Origin: Bradyrhizobium jicamae
GTDB lineage: Bacteria; Pseudomonadota; Alphaproteobacteria; Rhizobiales; Xanthobacteraceae
NCBI RefSeq assembly: GCF_018130215.1
Contig: NZ_JAFCKQ010000015.1
Span: 1-57,500 of the forward strand
Direction of reading: 5' to 3'
DNA: 57,500 nt
Shown here in pieces: positions 24,112 to 33,608 of this stretch; position 1 is the first letter of the stretch; each line of letters opens with the position of its first letter. The notes under the pieces were generated by a model that saw only the letters and a program-made list of their open reading frames with translations, was not told where the DNA came from and ran no database searches. Both the position numbers and the translations under genes were made by a program.

Positions 24112-25551
24112 ATGGCGACCACAAACGCCCGTTCGGTCTTCATGGGCCCGCGCCTGCGCCGGCTCCGGCGCGACCTCGGGCTGACCCAGGCCGACATGGC
24201 GGCCGACCTCGAGATTTCGGCGCCTTATGTCGCGCTGCTGGAGCGCAATCAACGGCCGGTGACGGCGGACATGCTGCTGCGTCTTGCCCGCACCTACAAC
24301 ATCGATCTCGCCGATCTTGCCGGCGACGGCGGCGTCGACCACGCGGCGCGGATGCATTCCATTCTCAAGGAGCCGATGTTTTCCGACATCGACATTCCCG
24401 CGCTCGAGATCAGCGACCTCGCCGTGAGCTATCCCGGAATGACGGAGGCATTCCTTCGCCTCTATACCGCCTATCGCGAGGAGCAGCTGGCGCTGGCGGA
24501 GCGCAGCGCACCGGCGCTGACCGGCGCCGCATCGTCCGCCGGGCAGGAGAGCTTCGACGCCAACGATCCGGTCGCCGAGGTCAGACGTTATCTGGCCGCA
24601 CGCCGCAACAATTTTGCCAGCCTCGACGATGCGGCCGAGCGCATCGCCGAGCCGGCCGGCGGGCCGAACGGCTTCATCGAACGGCTGCGTGCGCGTCACA
24701 ATCTTCAGGTGCGCTACCTGCCGCCGAGCGTCATGCTCGGCTCGGTCAGACGGCTCGATCTGCATCGCAAGCAACTGCTGCTCGAGGACTCGCTCGACAC
24801 CGCAAGCCTGCATTTCGAGCTCGCCAAGCAGCTCGCCTATCTCGAAATGGAGGCCGAGATCGGCGCGGCGCTGGAAGCCGGCAAGTTCACCAGCCAGAGC
24901 GCCGTGCTGCTGGCGCGCCGGGCGCTCGCGGCCTATGCCGCGGCCGCGCTGATCATGCCGTATTCGGTGTTTGCGAAGGCGGCCGAGGCGCGCCGCTACG
25001 ATCTGGAGGCGCTGGCGCGCCAGTTCGGCGCCAGCTTCGAGCAGATCGCCCATCGCGCCACGACGCTGCAACGGCCGGGTCTCGAGAAGGTCCCGTTCTT
25101 CCTGATCCGCGTCGATCCCGCCGGCAACATTTCCAAGCTGCTCGACGGTGCCGGGTTTCCGTTCGCCAAGCACGGCGGCGCGTGCCCGCTGTGGTCCGTG
25201 CACGGAATTTTCAAGACGCCGCGCGAGATCGTCACGCAGTGGCTGGAGCTGCCCGACGGCAAGCGCTTCTTCTCGATCGCCCGCACCGTCACCGCCGGCG
25301 GCGGCTCGTTCGGCGCCATTCGCGTGGAGCGCGCGATTGCGATCGGTTGCGCGGCCGAACATGCCGGGCAGTTGATCTATACCCGTGACGGACAAGGGCC
25401 GCGTGCCGATGAGCCGACGCCGATCGGCGTCGCGTGCCGTGTCTGCCACCGCCCGAAATGCGCTGCGCGCTCGGCGCCGCCGATCGGCCGCGACATCCTT
25501 CCCGACGATTTCAGAACGTCGAGCGTGCCGTTCGGATTCTCGGCGGATTGA
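24112..25551 (+). CDS. ScfR/RamB-type XRE regulator
   Basis: A 479-residue regulator of the short-chain-fatty-acid/RamB type. Residues about 13-68 form the helix-turn-helix (RLRRLRRDLGLTQADMAADL, ISAPYVALLERNQRPVT). The middle region is the IrrE/ImmA-like domain, but the usual HExxH reads HFELAKQLAYLE, so no protease site remains, as is usual in this group. The C-terminus carries the typical Cys cluster CRVCHRPKCAARSAPP, probably metal-binding. Members control glyoxylate or methylcitrate genes in response to acyl-CoA state. Divergent position next to aceA makes aceA the obvious target. Confidence 0.87.
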   Translation: MATTNARSVFMGPRLRRLRRDLGLTQADMAADLEISAPYVALLERNQRPVTADMLLRLARTYNIDLADLAGDGGVDHAARMHSILKEPMFSDIDIPALEISDLAVSYPGMTEAFLRLYTAYREEQLALAERSAPALTGAASSAGQESFDANDPVAEVRRYLAARRNNFASLDDAAERIAEPAGGPNGFIERLRARHNLQVRYLPPSVMLGSVRRLDLHRKQLLLEDSLDTASLHFELAKQLAYLEMEAEIGAALEAGKFTSQSAVLLARRALAAYAAAALIMPYSVFAKAAEARRYDLEALARQFGASFEQIAHRATTLQRPGLEKVPFFLIRVDPAGNISKLLDGAGFPFAKHGGACPLWSVHGIFKTPREIVTQWLELPDGKRFFSIARTVTAGGGSFGAIRVERAIAIGCAAEHAGQLIYTRDGQGPRADEPTPIGVACRVCHRPKCAARSAPPIGRDILPDDFRTSSVPFGFSAD

Positions 25552-25713
25552 GGCATTCGCGCTGGCGGAGATGACCTCCGCGAACGACCGGAGCCGGTCG
25601 CAAAATCATTGAATGGTGGCGCCGTTGATACGGGCCGGGCGGCGCAAATCCGATGCGAGGTCCGCAGGATGTCAGGTCCGTAGGATGCTTGGCCGCAACA
25701 TGTTTGGGCCGTA

Positions 25714-25749
25714 ACAAGAGAGGGGCAACGCGCCCCCCTCTTGCCACCG
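25714..25749. repeat. Hairpin repeat (CTCTTGCCACC family)
   Basis: CAAGAGAGGGG pairs with CCCCCTCTTG (one bulge), followed by CCACCGG. A second member is at 30495-30534. It is the only structure I see in 25552-25993, a 440-bp gap between two convergent regulator genes. Confidence 0.6.
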
Positions 25750-25993
25750 GAGCCCAACGCTTATGGGGAGCATTGAACCGTTGCAGGCAAGATGTCCCGC
25801 AACGCATTGAGAACGCCACATCGTGAAAAGTTCGTCCTGCAAAATCTCCGCATGATTGCATGAAGGGCGCACGACCGTTTAAATTTTTTCGGATTGTCGA
25901 CGGCGCGGTGTCGATGACATCGGGTTTGACAGAGGGATTCCCTGTAATCCGCCGTGCGATCACTCGCTCGCCGCGCGCGCGAATGCGGCAGCG

Positions 25994-26995
25994 CTATCCG
26001 CGCGCGCGGGGTCTGGACCGGGCCTGCCGCCGCTTCGTAGCCGACACGCCCGCCTTCCTGCCCCGCGGAACATCCTGCAACGATGAAAACGCCCAGGGCG
26101 TGCCGGCCTTGCGGCAGAACGCCGCCACCACCTCGCAGGTTGTGGTCGCAACCGCCTGCACCGCCGGCGCGGCCGGATCGAGATGGACGGCGGAGACCTT
26201 GAGCTGCGGCAATGCGGGCCCGGCATATTGCACGAGCGAGCCGCGTTCGAGCTCGTTCCGCACGAAGATCGGCGGAATCGCCGCCAGCCCGAACCCCTCC
26301 CGCGCCAGGCTGAGGATCGCGGCAACCGACGGGAAGCTGCTGATCCGCGGCTCGCGCTCGCTGCCGATGAACAGCGCGCGGACATGCGCATGCGGGCTCG
26401 ACGTCCGCGAGAAGGTGAGCAACGGCACGCGCATCAAGTCCGCCATCCGCAGCGTTCGCCGCGGCAGCAGGCCGGGGCGGCCGATCCACTCGATCGGGTA
26501 GCGGCAGAGTTCGACGATATCGAGCTTTTCATTGCCGGCAGCCTCTTCCACCGGATCGTTCTGGATCAGGAGATCGAGGCGATGCCGGCGAAACTGGTCG
26601 CGCAGGTTGCGCGCGGTATCGACGGTGAAGTCCTGCTCGATGGCCGGAAATCTGCGCGACAGCATTTCGACCTGCGCGGTGAGCCAGGTGTGCACCACCG
26701 ATTCGATGACGCCGACCCGCACCCGCCCCGCCGGCGCCGCATCCGGCTGCGCGGTGAGCCGCAACTCCCGCTCGACGCCGAGCAGCCGCTCGGCCTGTTG
26801 CAGCACCCGCTCGCCGACCGGCGTCAGCTTCAGCCCGCGAACCGAGCGATCGATCAGCGGGGCGCCAAGGTCCTCCTCGAGCGTCGCGATGCGCTGCGAC
26901 ACGGCAGCCTGGGTGGCGTGCATCTGCCGCGCAGCCTCGCGAAACGTCCCGACGCGCGACAACCAGATCAGCGTTTCCAGGAAGCGCGTGTTCAT
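25994..26995 (-). CDS. LysR-family regulator
   Basis: A 333-residue LysR-type regulator. The N-terminal winged helix reads FLETLIWLSRVGTFREAARQM and ATQAAVSQRIATLEEDLGAPL; the effector domain begins near residue 90 with GRVRVGVIESVVHTWLT. A basic tail of about 25 residues (GRKAGVSATKRRQARSRPRARG) is longer than usual. It is divergent from an MHS-family transporter, 192 bp away, and the gap is A+T-rich near the LysR start, so it probably activates that transporter with the substrate as inducer. Confidence 0.9.
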   Translation of the reverse strand: MNTRFLETLIWLSRVGTFREAARQMHATQAAVSQRIATLEEDLGAPLIDRSVRGLKLTPVGERVLQQAERLLGVERELRLTAQPDAAPAGRVRVGVIESVVHTWLTAQVEMLSRRFPAIEQDFTVDTARNLRDQFRRHRLDLLIQNDPVEEAAGNEKLDIVELCRYPIEWIGRPGLLPRRTLRMADLMRVPLLTFSRTSSPHAHVRALFIGSEREPRISSFPSVAAILSLAREGFGLAAIPPIFVRNELERGSLVQYAGPALPQLKVSAVHLDPAAPAVQAVATTTCEVVAAFCRKAGTPWAFSSLQDVPRGRKAGVSATKRRQARSRPRARG

Positions 26996-27187
26996 CGATT
27001 TTTCCTATCCAATCGGCAACAATTGATAACAAAATACGATCGCGGCTTACAACAATTTCTCGTTCGACAGGAAACCGCCCGATGTCTGAAAATCCGCGGC
27101 GCCTGCGTGATCTCGTCCGTAGCCGGGCGGACAGCCTGTCGGCACCCAATCGTCCAGCCCTGATCGCCTCAAAGGAGGAAAGCGTCG

Positions 27188-28534
27188 ATGTCACTGGCCT
27201 ACCCGTCCACCGCCGTCAAGCCGACATCGGTTCGCCGCGTCATCGCGGCGAGCCTGATCGGCACTTCGCTCGAATGGTATGATTTCTTCATCTACGGCAC
27301 GACCAGCGCGCTGGTGTTCAACAAGTTGTTCTTCCCGAGTTTCGATCCGCTGGTCGGCACCCTGCTGGCGTTCAGCACGTTCGCCGTGGGCTTCATCTCG
27401 CGGCCGCTCGGCGGCATCGTGTTCGGTCACTACGGCGACAAGATCGGCCGCAAGAACGTGCTCGTGGCGACCCTTCTGCTGATGGGCATCGCCACCTTCC
27501 TGGTCGGCCTGGTGCCGACCCACGACAGGATTGGCGTCTGGGCGCCAATCCTGCTGGTTACGCTGCGCTTCCTGCAAGGCCTCGGCCTCGGCGGCGAATG
27601 GGGCGGCGCGGTGCTGATGACGCTGGAGTCGGGGGACAGCACGCAGCGCGGCCTCAACGCAAGCTGGCCGCAGATCGGCGTGCCGATCGGGCTGTTGCTG
27701 TCGAACGGCATGCTGGCGCTGCTGGGCGCGCTCACTACCGAAGCCCAGTTCAGGGAATGGGGCTGGCGCGTCCCGTTCCTGCTGAGCATCGGGCTGGTCT
27801 TCATCGGGATGTGGATCCGGATGACGGTCGCCGAGAGCCCGCTGTTCCGCGAGACCGAGCAGCGTGCCGAGGAGCCGCGCGCACCGATCGTCGACGTGTT
27901 GCGCAACTATCCCGGCCGCGTGCTGCTCGCGATCGGCGCCCGTGTCGGTGTCGACGTCGCCTTCTATACGTTCGTGTTGTTCATTGCGACCTACACCACG
28001 ACGTTCCTCAATCTGCCGAAGAGCTACGCCCTCCAGGCGGTCCTGATCGCTGCGGCCGCCCAGACGGTCCTCATCCCGTGGTTCGGCAGCCTGTCCGATC
28101 AGTGCGGGCGGCGTCCGGTGTACCTGTTCGGCGCGGTGGGCTCGGCCGTCTTCGTGTTCGCCTTCTTCATGATGCTCGACAGCGGCAGCTTCCCGGTCAT
28201 CGTCATGGCTGCCGTTTTCGCCCTGTTCCTGCACGCGGCGATGTACGGCACCCAGGCCGCCTTCATCGCGGAGATGTTTCCGACGCGCGTGCGCTACAGC
28301 GGTGCTTCGATGGGCTACCAGATGGCCGGCATCGTCGGCGGAGCGATCGCCCCGATGATCTCCGTGGGACTGCTCAGCTATTACGGCACATCGCTTGCAG
28401 TGTCGATGTATGTCCTCGCGATGCTGGCGATCACCACGTTGTGCGTGCTGATTGCGCCGGAGACATCGCAAGTCAACCTGGATGCTGAAGGGGCCGAAAC
28501 ACACGGGGGCGCGGCAGCGAAGTCGATCGCCTGA
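27188..28534 (+). CDS. MHS-family MFS transporter
   Basis: A 448-residue, twelve-helix major facilitator of the metabolite:H+ symporter group (ShiA, ProP, KgtP relatives). Signatures are ASLIGTSLEWYDFFIYGT at helix 1, FGHYGDKIGRKNVLV in the loop between helices 2 and 3, LQGLGLGGEWGGAVLM at helix 4, and SLSDQCGRRPVYLFG in the second half. A very strong ribosome site (AGGAGG) lies 8 nt before the ATG. The substrate is probably a carboxylate or aromatic acid. The divergent LysR gene is the likely regulator. Confidence 0.9.
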   Translation: MSLAYPSTAVKPTSVRRVIAASLIGTSLEWYDFFIYGTTSALVFNKLFFPSFDPLVGTLLAFSTFAVGFISRPLGGIVFGHYGDKIGRKNVLVATLLLMGIATFLVGLVPTHDRIGVWAPILLVTLRFLQGLGLGGEWGGAVLMTLESGDSTQRGLNASWPQIGVPIGLLLSNGMLALLGALTTEAQFREWGWRVPFLLSIGLVFIGMWIRMTVAESPLFRETEQRAEEPRAPIVDVLRNYPGRVLLAIGARVGVDVAFYTFVLFIATYTTTFLNLPKSYALQAVLIAAAAQTVLIPWFGSLSDQCGRRPVYLFGAVGSAVFVFAFFMMLDSGSFPVIVMAAVFALFLHAAMYGTQAAFIAEMFPTRVRYSGASMGYQMAGIVGGAIAPMISVGLLSYYGTSLAVSMYVLAMLAITTLCVLIAPETSQVNLDAEGAETHGGAAAKSIA

Positions 28535-28763
28535 CGAGGCCGCGATCCGCGGAGCAGGCGGGACCCGCGACGCGGCCCGTCTGCTCCGACGAGTTCGGCG
28601 AACGCGCCAGCACGGGCAACACGGGTAGCGCGGGACCAGATCCGGTCACGCTGTAGCGGCATTGGAGTTGCGGGGAGGGACGGCGTGCAAGACAATGGCA
28701 TAAGCGGATCACTCTATGAGTTCGCTGGGTCTCGTCTGGCCAGTCTCTAAAAAAATTCGTCTT

Positions 28764-28824
28764 GCCCGGGCTTGTCCCGGGCATCCATCTCTTCGTTTCT
28801 TTGTGAAGCCGGGCCGAGCCCGGC
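28764..28824. repeat. Paired CCCGGGC hairpins
   Basis: Two back-to-back hairpins, CCCGGGCTTGTCCCGGG at 28764-28780 and GCCGGGCCGAGCCCGGC at 28808-28824, of a kind common in Bradyrhizobium intergenic DNA. The 310-bp gap 28535-28843 shows nothing else. Confidence 0.65.
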
Positions 28825-28843
28825 CATGACGGAAATGCGTGAT

Positions 28844-29239
28844 TTACCGATCCAACCGCCGCCAGTGGAAGATCAGCTTGATGAGGGGATCCACGAGGGC
28901 CTCGGCGTCAGCGCCAAGCCCCGGATACATCACATTGATCAGCTCGAGAACCATCGCCTTGATAAACATCAAATTATCAGCCTGGTCCTGGTAGTTGATG
29001 GCTTGGTTGATGATGATGGTCGGGCTGGTGGCCGCACCGAGCGTCGCGCCGGCCTGGTCCGGCGGCCATCGCGGATTTCCGGCCATGCGGCTGGTCCAGA
29101 GCGACGTATCCGCCGTCACTGTGATGTTCCTGGACGTTCGGACGATCCCACTCTTGTTGAGGGCTGCTACGACCGAGCTGAAGATTATGCGGGTGTAGGT
29201 CGAAATCGAATCATCGTACCTGACGTTGAGTTGAGCCAT
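28844..29239 (-). CDS. Hypothetical protein
   Basis: A 131-residue protein from MAQLNVRYDDSISTY, with GGGACGCACAGG before the ATG. An upstream ATG at 29266 would add nine residues. It is mostly polar with an amphipathic C-terminal helix (NLMFIKAMVLELINVMYPGLG, LVDPLIKLIFHW). No domain is recognised. It starts a sparsely coding stretch with orphan-looking genes and a lower GC than average. Real, but of unknown function; I would not rule out a phage or mobile origin. Confidence 0.5.
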   Translation of the reverse strand: MAQLNVRYDDSISTYTRIIFSSVVAALNKSGIVRTSRNITVTADTSLWTSRMAGNPRWPPDQAGATLGAATSPTIIINQAINYQDQADNLMFIKAMVLELINVMYPGLGADAEALVDPLIKLIFHWRRLDR

Positions 29240-29551
29240 CCTGTGCGTCCCGTATTCGCTCAGCATTCAACCGTATGCTGCGTCATCAATCCCAGGCGGA
29301 AATGGTCCGACAAAACTCCGCGTGGTCATTCGCCCTCAACCTTCCCGTACTCCCCCAAGACGCACGGCTTCCCGAGCCAGGCGCCATCGCCAAACGAAGC
29401 GGCTCGCGTTCCCTGGCAATTTCCCATTGCGATCGGATTGGCACCGGCTTTCCCTGCCAAGAACTCGCTTCCATGACCTTTCGCCATTACAAGGAAACGC
29501 ATTGACGTCGCGTCCATCAAACACACCATCCGCCTGTTTCTCGCGTCGCAT

Positions 29552-29752
29552 TCAGAAACGCAGCCACAAGCGGGTGAGCTCGTAGCCAACGGCAGCCCAG
29601 AATGTCAGGCAAAGGCAAATCAGAACGCACCACAGGACAATGAGGCGGCCAGGAGAATAAGGTCTGTCCTCATCATCGGGCGCGATCGTATGCCGGTCGG
29701 TCGCAGGTCGCGCTGCGAAGCCATCGATTTTGTAGATGTAGATGACATGCAT
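29552..29752 (-). CDS. Small single-helix membrane protein
   Basis: A 66-residue protein starting MHVIYIYKIDGFAARP, with GGAG about 7 nt upstream of the ATG. A polar N-terminal half (ATDRHTIAPDDEDRPYSPG) precedes one long transmembrane helix (LIVLWCVLICLCLTFWAAVGY) and a short basic end (TRLWLRF). A longer frame reaches 29860. I do not know the family. 29240-29551 shows nothing else. Confidence 0.5.
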   Translation of the reverse strand: MHVIYIYKIDGFAARPATDRHTIAPDDEDRPYSPGRLIVLWCVLICLCLTFWAAVGYELTRLWLRF

Positions 29753-30057
29753 CGCGTGCTCCGGATGGCGTGGACCAGTTGCAAAGTGTGTCGCGGGCCA
29801 ACCGCCAAATCCTGATGATTCTGAGCGTTTCTGTACAAAATGATCGCCACAGCCGCACAATTTCGCGCAGCAAGTTCAAAGATCAGGCCTGCGCTTCGAA
29901 CTCCGACACGCACTGGATCTCATTAAAGGCCGCACATTTCGCGAGCATTTCCTGCAAGGATGCGCAGATTCGTCAGGATTGATTTGTCCAGTCCTGCTTT
30001 TGTTGGCGAACGTCAAGGCGTTCTTCTGATCTCTCGGGACACTTGTCGTGCCACCTT

Positions 30058-30095
30058 GAGGAGGGTGCTTGGCCCATGAGCACCCTCCTCTTTTT
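30058..30095 (+). terminator. Strong orphan rho-independent terminator
   Basis: Perfect 12-bp stem GAGGAGGGTGCT (30058-30069) and AGCACCCTCCTC (30079-30090) followed by TTTTTC. No plus-strand gene ends within the preceding kilobase, so it may end a small RNA. The reverse strand lacks a comparable T-tract. Confidence 0.85.
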
Positions 30096-30494
30096 CACTA
30101 CGTGTCGAGGCGCCTCGCCCAGCCAGACGCAGCGATGTGCATTTGTGTGACGCCGCCACGATGCGCAGGCTGACGATACTTCACCGACGAAGTCGTCGGC
30201 TCATGCTCTTGCTCGCAGTCCAACACGTGGCGCCGCCCAACGCTTCGCGTCGCCCAGCACATATCTTAGAGCCGTGGAACATGTTGCGAGCCTTGCCGGT
30301 GGCATGCACCTTGCCGCCGACTGAAGCCAGCCAACATCACTGCCGCGTTGACTCCAGATTTTCGACACTCGCGCGCAGTTCATTCAAATCGGCGCGGATT
30401 CTGCAGGACCCGGCTCTCAGGACATGATCCTCTCAATGCGGTGCAGGTTGAACCCTGGCCTGCATGGACGAATGTTTCTCAGAGCATTTCGGCC

Positions 30495-30534
30495 CGGTGG
30501 CAAGAGAGGTGTCTTTCGGCCCCTCTTGCCACCG
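30495..30534. repeat. Hairpin repeat (CTCTTGCCACC family)
   Basis: Perfect 12-bp arms CGGTGGCAAGAG (30495-30506) and CTCTTGCCACCG (30523-30534). It shares the right-arm wording with 25736-25749. It lies in the 30096-30710 gap, which has no gene I can support. Confidence 0.7.
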
Positions 30535-30710
30535 CCGCAAGTCAGCAGGCGCTTCAGCCCGTCAGAACGCAGCAAGACCGTTCGGTGCAGGTGTGCAGGA
30601 CGCGTCCGCGACTACACCGCCAGGCATTGCCATCGCCACCGTCGATACCAGTACTGGTACCAACACCGGCCCTCGGCCGGAGGCGCACGGCATGTCCATT
30701 GCTGCAGAGC

Positions 30711-31636
30711 CTAATCGGAAATCAGGCTTCGCCCGGCGGCTCTGCGATAGGCGGCCGGCGTCGTGCCCAGGAACATGCCGAATATCCGCGTCAAATGTTC
30801 CTGGCTCGAGAATCCGCAGTGCAACGCCAGGATCGCGATCGACTCCTTGCCCTCCACGAGAAGGTGCCTGGCCCTGTTGACGCGCGCCCGCATCACGTAT
30901 TGATGCGGGGTCAAGCCGGTGGCCCGCTTGAATTGCCGGATGAACTGCACGACGCTGAGATCGGCAACGCCCGCGAGCTGATCCAGCGTAATGGATTCGT
31001 GCAGGTGAGCCTCGATGTAGTCTGCTATCCTCGACGTCCCCCGCCGCGACAGCGACAGTTTCGGCAACAGCCGGACCGCATGTTGCGCATTCGAGTGATG
31101 CCGCGCAAGCTGTGCCGCCAGGGCGGCCGCCAGAAAATCGACGCACAATTCGACGCTGGAATTGGCTGGATCGTGAGCTCCCGCACTGCCTCGACAAGCC
31201 GCGCCATCACCGCATCGGCCTCACCAAATACAGGTAGCAGCTCGAGCCGATCCGGATCATGCGCACAGATGTCCGGTGCCACCTCCTTCAACAGCGACGC
31301 GTGGAGATAGATATGGCCGGCCTCCGCCGGCGTGCGCAACCGGGTTTCATGATCCATCCCGATCGGCCGGATCGACAGCGCACCGCGCGGAAGACGTTTG
31401 CTTGCCCAACGCCCGCCCATACGCTGTTCAACGACGACCCCCTCATTACGCTGCACAACGAGCATAATGCCCTTGGCGGCGGCAAATGAAGCCTCGAACG
31501 GCTCCGTGCGCCGAAAGGCTGCATACATCGCGCGCCAGCCGAGTCCATCGCTCGACGATTCAATCGCCCCGGCCGCGCGGGGTGACAATCTCAGCGATGG
31601 TGCGATCTGAAATCCGCGGTCGGACCACTGTGACAT
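30711..31636 (-). pseudogene. AraC-family regulator, frameshifted
   Basis: An AraC-type regulator broken by one frameshift at about 31155-31190. The upstream frame, from the ATG at 31636 (ribosome site GAGG), encodes the sensor domain: GLGWRAMYAAFRRTEPFEAS, RWASKRLPRGALSI, HDPDRLELLPVFGEADAV. The next frame continues at once with ANSSVELCVDFLAAALAAQL and a full double HTH (SRIADYIEAHLHESITLDQL, VVQFIRQFKRATGLTPHQYV, GFSSQEHLTRIFGMFLGTTP). Both parts align end to end with the intact paralogue at 33609-34547. It was functional recently, or a sequencing error splits it. No premature stop other than the shift is apparent. Confidence 0.75.
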
Positions 31637-32420
31637 GCCTCGGACCTCGTTGCCCACCGATCTGCCTGATGCGATCGCTCCGGCTGAGTGTTCACGCAAT
31701 CGCGCGACTGTCCGTTGCGCCCGATTCGACAAGCAAGTGCCCTCATGAGCTTAGCCTCTCGTTCGGCGATGCGCAAAACGGACTGCAACCTTGGCGTTGG
31801 CCAACCAAATGAACAGCTCGACCACGCCGGATCCGCGGCTCCCATGGTTAACCAACTGCAAATGCAGGCGACGGGATCAGGTTGCCATGCGCCGGGATCT
31901 GGAGCGAGCCCACCTGGCATGCCACGCGACCTCAGCGCACAAAAGAGCTGCGGTCAGGCACGCGGCTGCGCATTTTCGACAGCAATGATTATTTTCGACA
32001 GGATCGACGTCGCCGCCGAAAGTTACATTGCACCCCAGCACGTGCCTTTCAAATCACCGGCTGAGATATGCTTGATCAAGTTTACGCCTGCCTGTTTGCG
32101 CGCCACTGGATTTCCTGCGATCGCCGTAAGCACTGCAGCGGTGTGTCTTCGGTTCCGGCATATCGCCTCTCTTGAACTTGGCCCGGACGGGCTCCCTGCC
32201 GCGAACTGCCCGTTTCGGCATCACGGCCGGACGCGGCTGGCGGCATTTCAGAACATCGCTTGCAAACGACGACACGGTTTCTTCATGACGTTCTTCTTCC
32301 GGAGCTGGAGTTTGGCAGTGCCGCGTGCGGACGATGACGGCCGCACCTTGATGGCCACGCGTCCCCGGAGAATCAGACCGCACGAGGATCGTGCCGCCGA
32401 CAAGGTGTGATGGCCGCGCC
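31637..32420. other. Intergenic region without a supported gene
   Basis: About 780 bp between the divergent AraC remnant and a LysR gene. Open frames exist on both strands but none has a convincing start, domain or codon pattern. The DNA is less GC-rich than the flanks. No clear repeat or RNA structure was seen. Confidence 0.5.
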
Positions 32421-33296
32421 ATGGACATCCGTAGCCTGGAAGTCTTCTATTGGGTTGTTCGGTTGGGAGGGTTCGGCCGCGCGGCCGCGAAGCTGAATAC
32501 CACCCAGCCCGCCGTGTCCGCTCGTATTGCGGCGCTTGAGCAGAAGTTTGGCGGAACGCTGCTGCAACGAGACCGTGGCAGCAGGCCCGTGCCAACGGCG
32601 CTTGGCCTCACTCTGTCGACCCGAGCCGAACGTCTGCTCAACGCCTATTCGGAGGTCGAGACGCTGGCAAACGAAACCCGCGGCATGCGGGGCGTGATTC
32701 GCATCGGCGTGTCGGACACCTTCGCCACAGTGGCGCCCCTCTCGAAATTCCTGCACCGCCTGCACCTCATTTATCCCGAACTGGTGCCGGAGATCATGAC
32801 GGGCATCTCGCCCCAGCTGCGCGCGTGCCTGACCGCGGGCGAGATCGATCTCGCCCTGATGTTGGCGCCGGGAGGCATCATCGATGCAGAAGAGGCCTGG
32901 TTATGCTCGTATCCAATGATGTTCGCGGCAAGTCCCGCGATCGCACTGGTGCCAGATGACCCGAACACCCTCCTCAATGCGCCGCTTCTGACATACGCAC
33001 GCGGCACCCAACCGCACCATGATCTCGTCACGGCTTTGGCTGCGGCCGGTGTCGAGGGCGCGCTGGTCTTTCCAAATGGCTCCCTCGCCACGGTGATCAA
33101 GCTGGCGGTCGACGGAATAGGGATCGCGGCGATACCGCGGGCTGCCATCACCAGGGAGCTTGCAGCAGGCTCGCTGCGGGAGCTGCGGTTGCCGATCACG
33201 CTACCGGCCCTGGACTATATCGCATGCTGGCTTTCCGTTGGCGACAGCATCGCTGCCAACCTGGCCAGGTTCGCTCGTGAGTTCACGGCGTCATAA
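32421..33296 (+). CDS. LysR-family regulator
   Basis: A 291-residue LysR-type regulator starting MDIRSLEVFYWVVRLGGFGRAAAKL, with NTTQPAVSARIAALEQKFGG as recognition helix and LQRDRGSRPVPTALG as the wing. The effector domain begins near residue 90 (RGVIRIGVSDTF) and ends with SVGDSIAANLARF. A GTG ten codons earlier (32391) is possible but the family begins at MDI. No adjacent operon points to the target; the gene sits between an AraC remnant and an intact AraC gene. Confidence 0.88.
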   Translation: MDIRSLEVFYWVVRLGGFGRAAAKLNTTQPAVSARIAALEQKFGGTLLQRDRGSRPVPTALGLTLSTRAERLLNAYSEVETLANETRGMRGVIRIGVSDTFATVAPLSKFLHRLHLIYPELVPEIMTGISPQLRACLTAGEIDLALMLAPGGIIDAEEAWLCSYPMMFAASPAIALVPDDPNTLLNAPLLTYARGTQPHHDLVTALAAAGVEGALVFPNGSLATVIKLAVDGIGIAAIPRAAITRELAAGSLRELRLPITLPALDYIACWLSVGDSIAANLARFAREFTAS

Positions 33297-33608
33297 ACAC
33301 TTATGATCAAAAAACATCAAGAAATACGATTTCACGCGATGACCGTCATGCGGGACACTGCCACATTGAAGCGATGGGAACACTCGATATGTCGGTTGGT
33401 ATTGCATTGTCGGTGACCGCTCACGGCGAACACGATGCGCGCGCCGTGCAAGCATTGATCTCCGGGGAGAGGCGGCAATTCTCGTCCTGCGCCCCAAACG
33501 GCGGATCATCCAACCGGGACAAGCCATAGAGCTACCACCGCGATGAAGCTCCTGCTGCGCCCCACAGGCGAGCACGAGATCCAACGACAAGCACGTCGGT
33601 CACTCCAT

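Noticed and set aside
27082..27282. Short frame starting MSENPRRLRDLVRSRADSL before the MFS gene
   Set aside because: The opening slightly resembles ICL/PEP-mutase proteins, but it continues into the MFS gene in a wrong frame without a domain. It could be a remnant, but there is not enough to call it.
30137..30427. 96-codon plus-strand frame upstream of the broken AraC gene
   Set aside because: Arg/Leu/Pro-rich, no start signal and no domain.
31688..32410. 240-codon plus-strand frame in the gap before the LysR gene
   Set aside because: No recognisable domain, poor composition (Cys, Pro and Arg-rich), no ribosome site; probably random.
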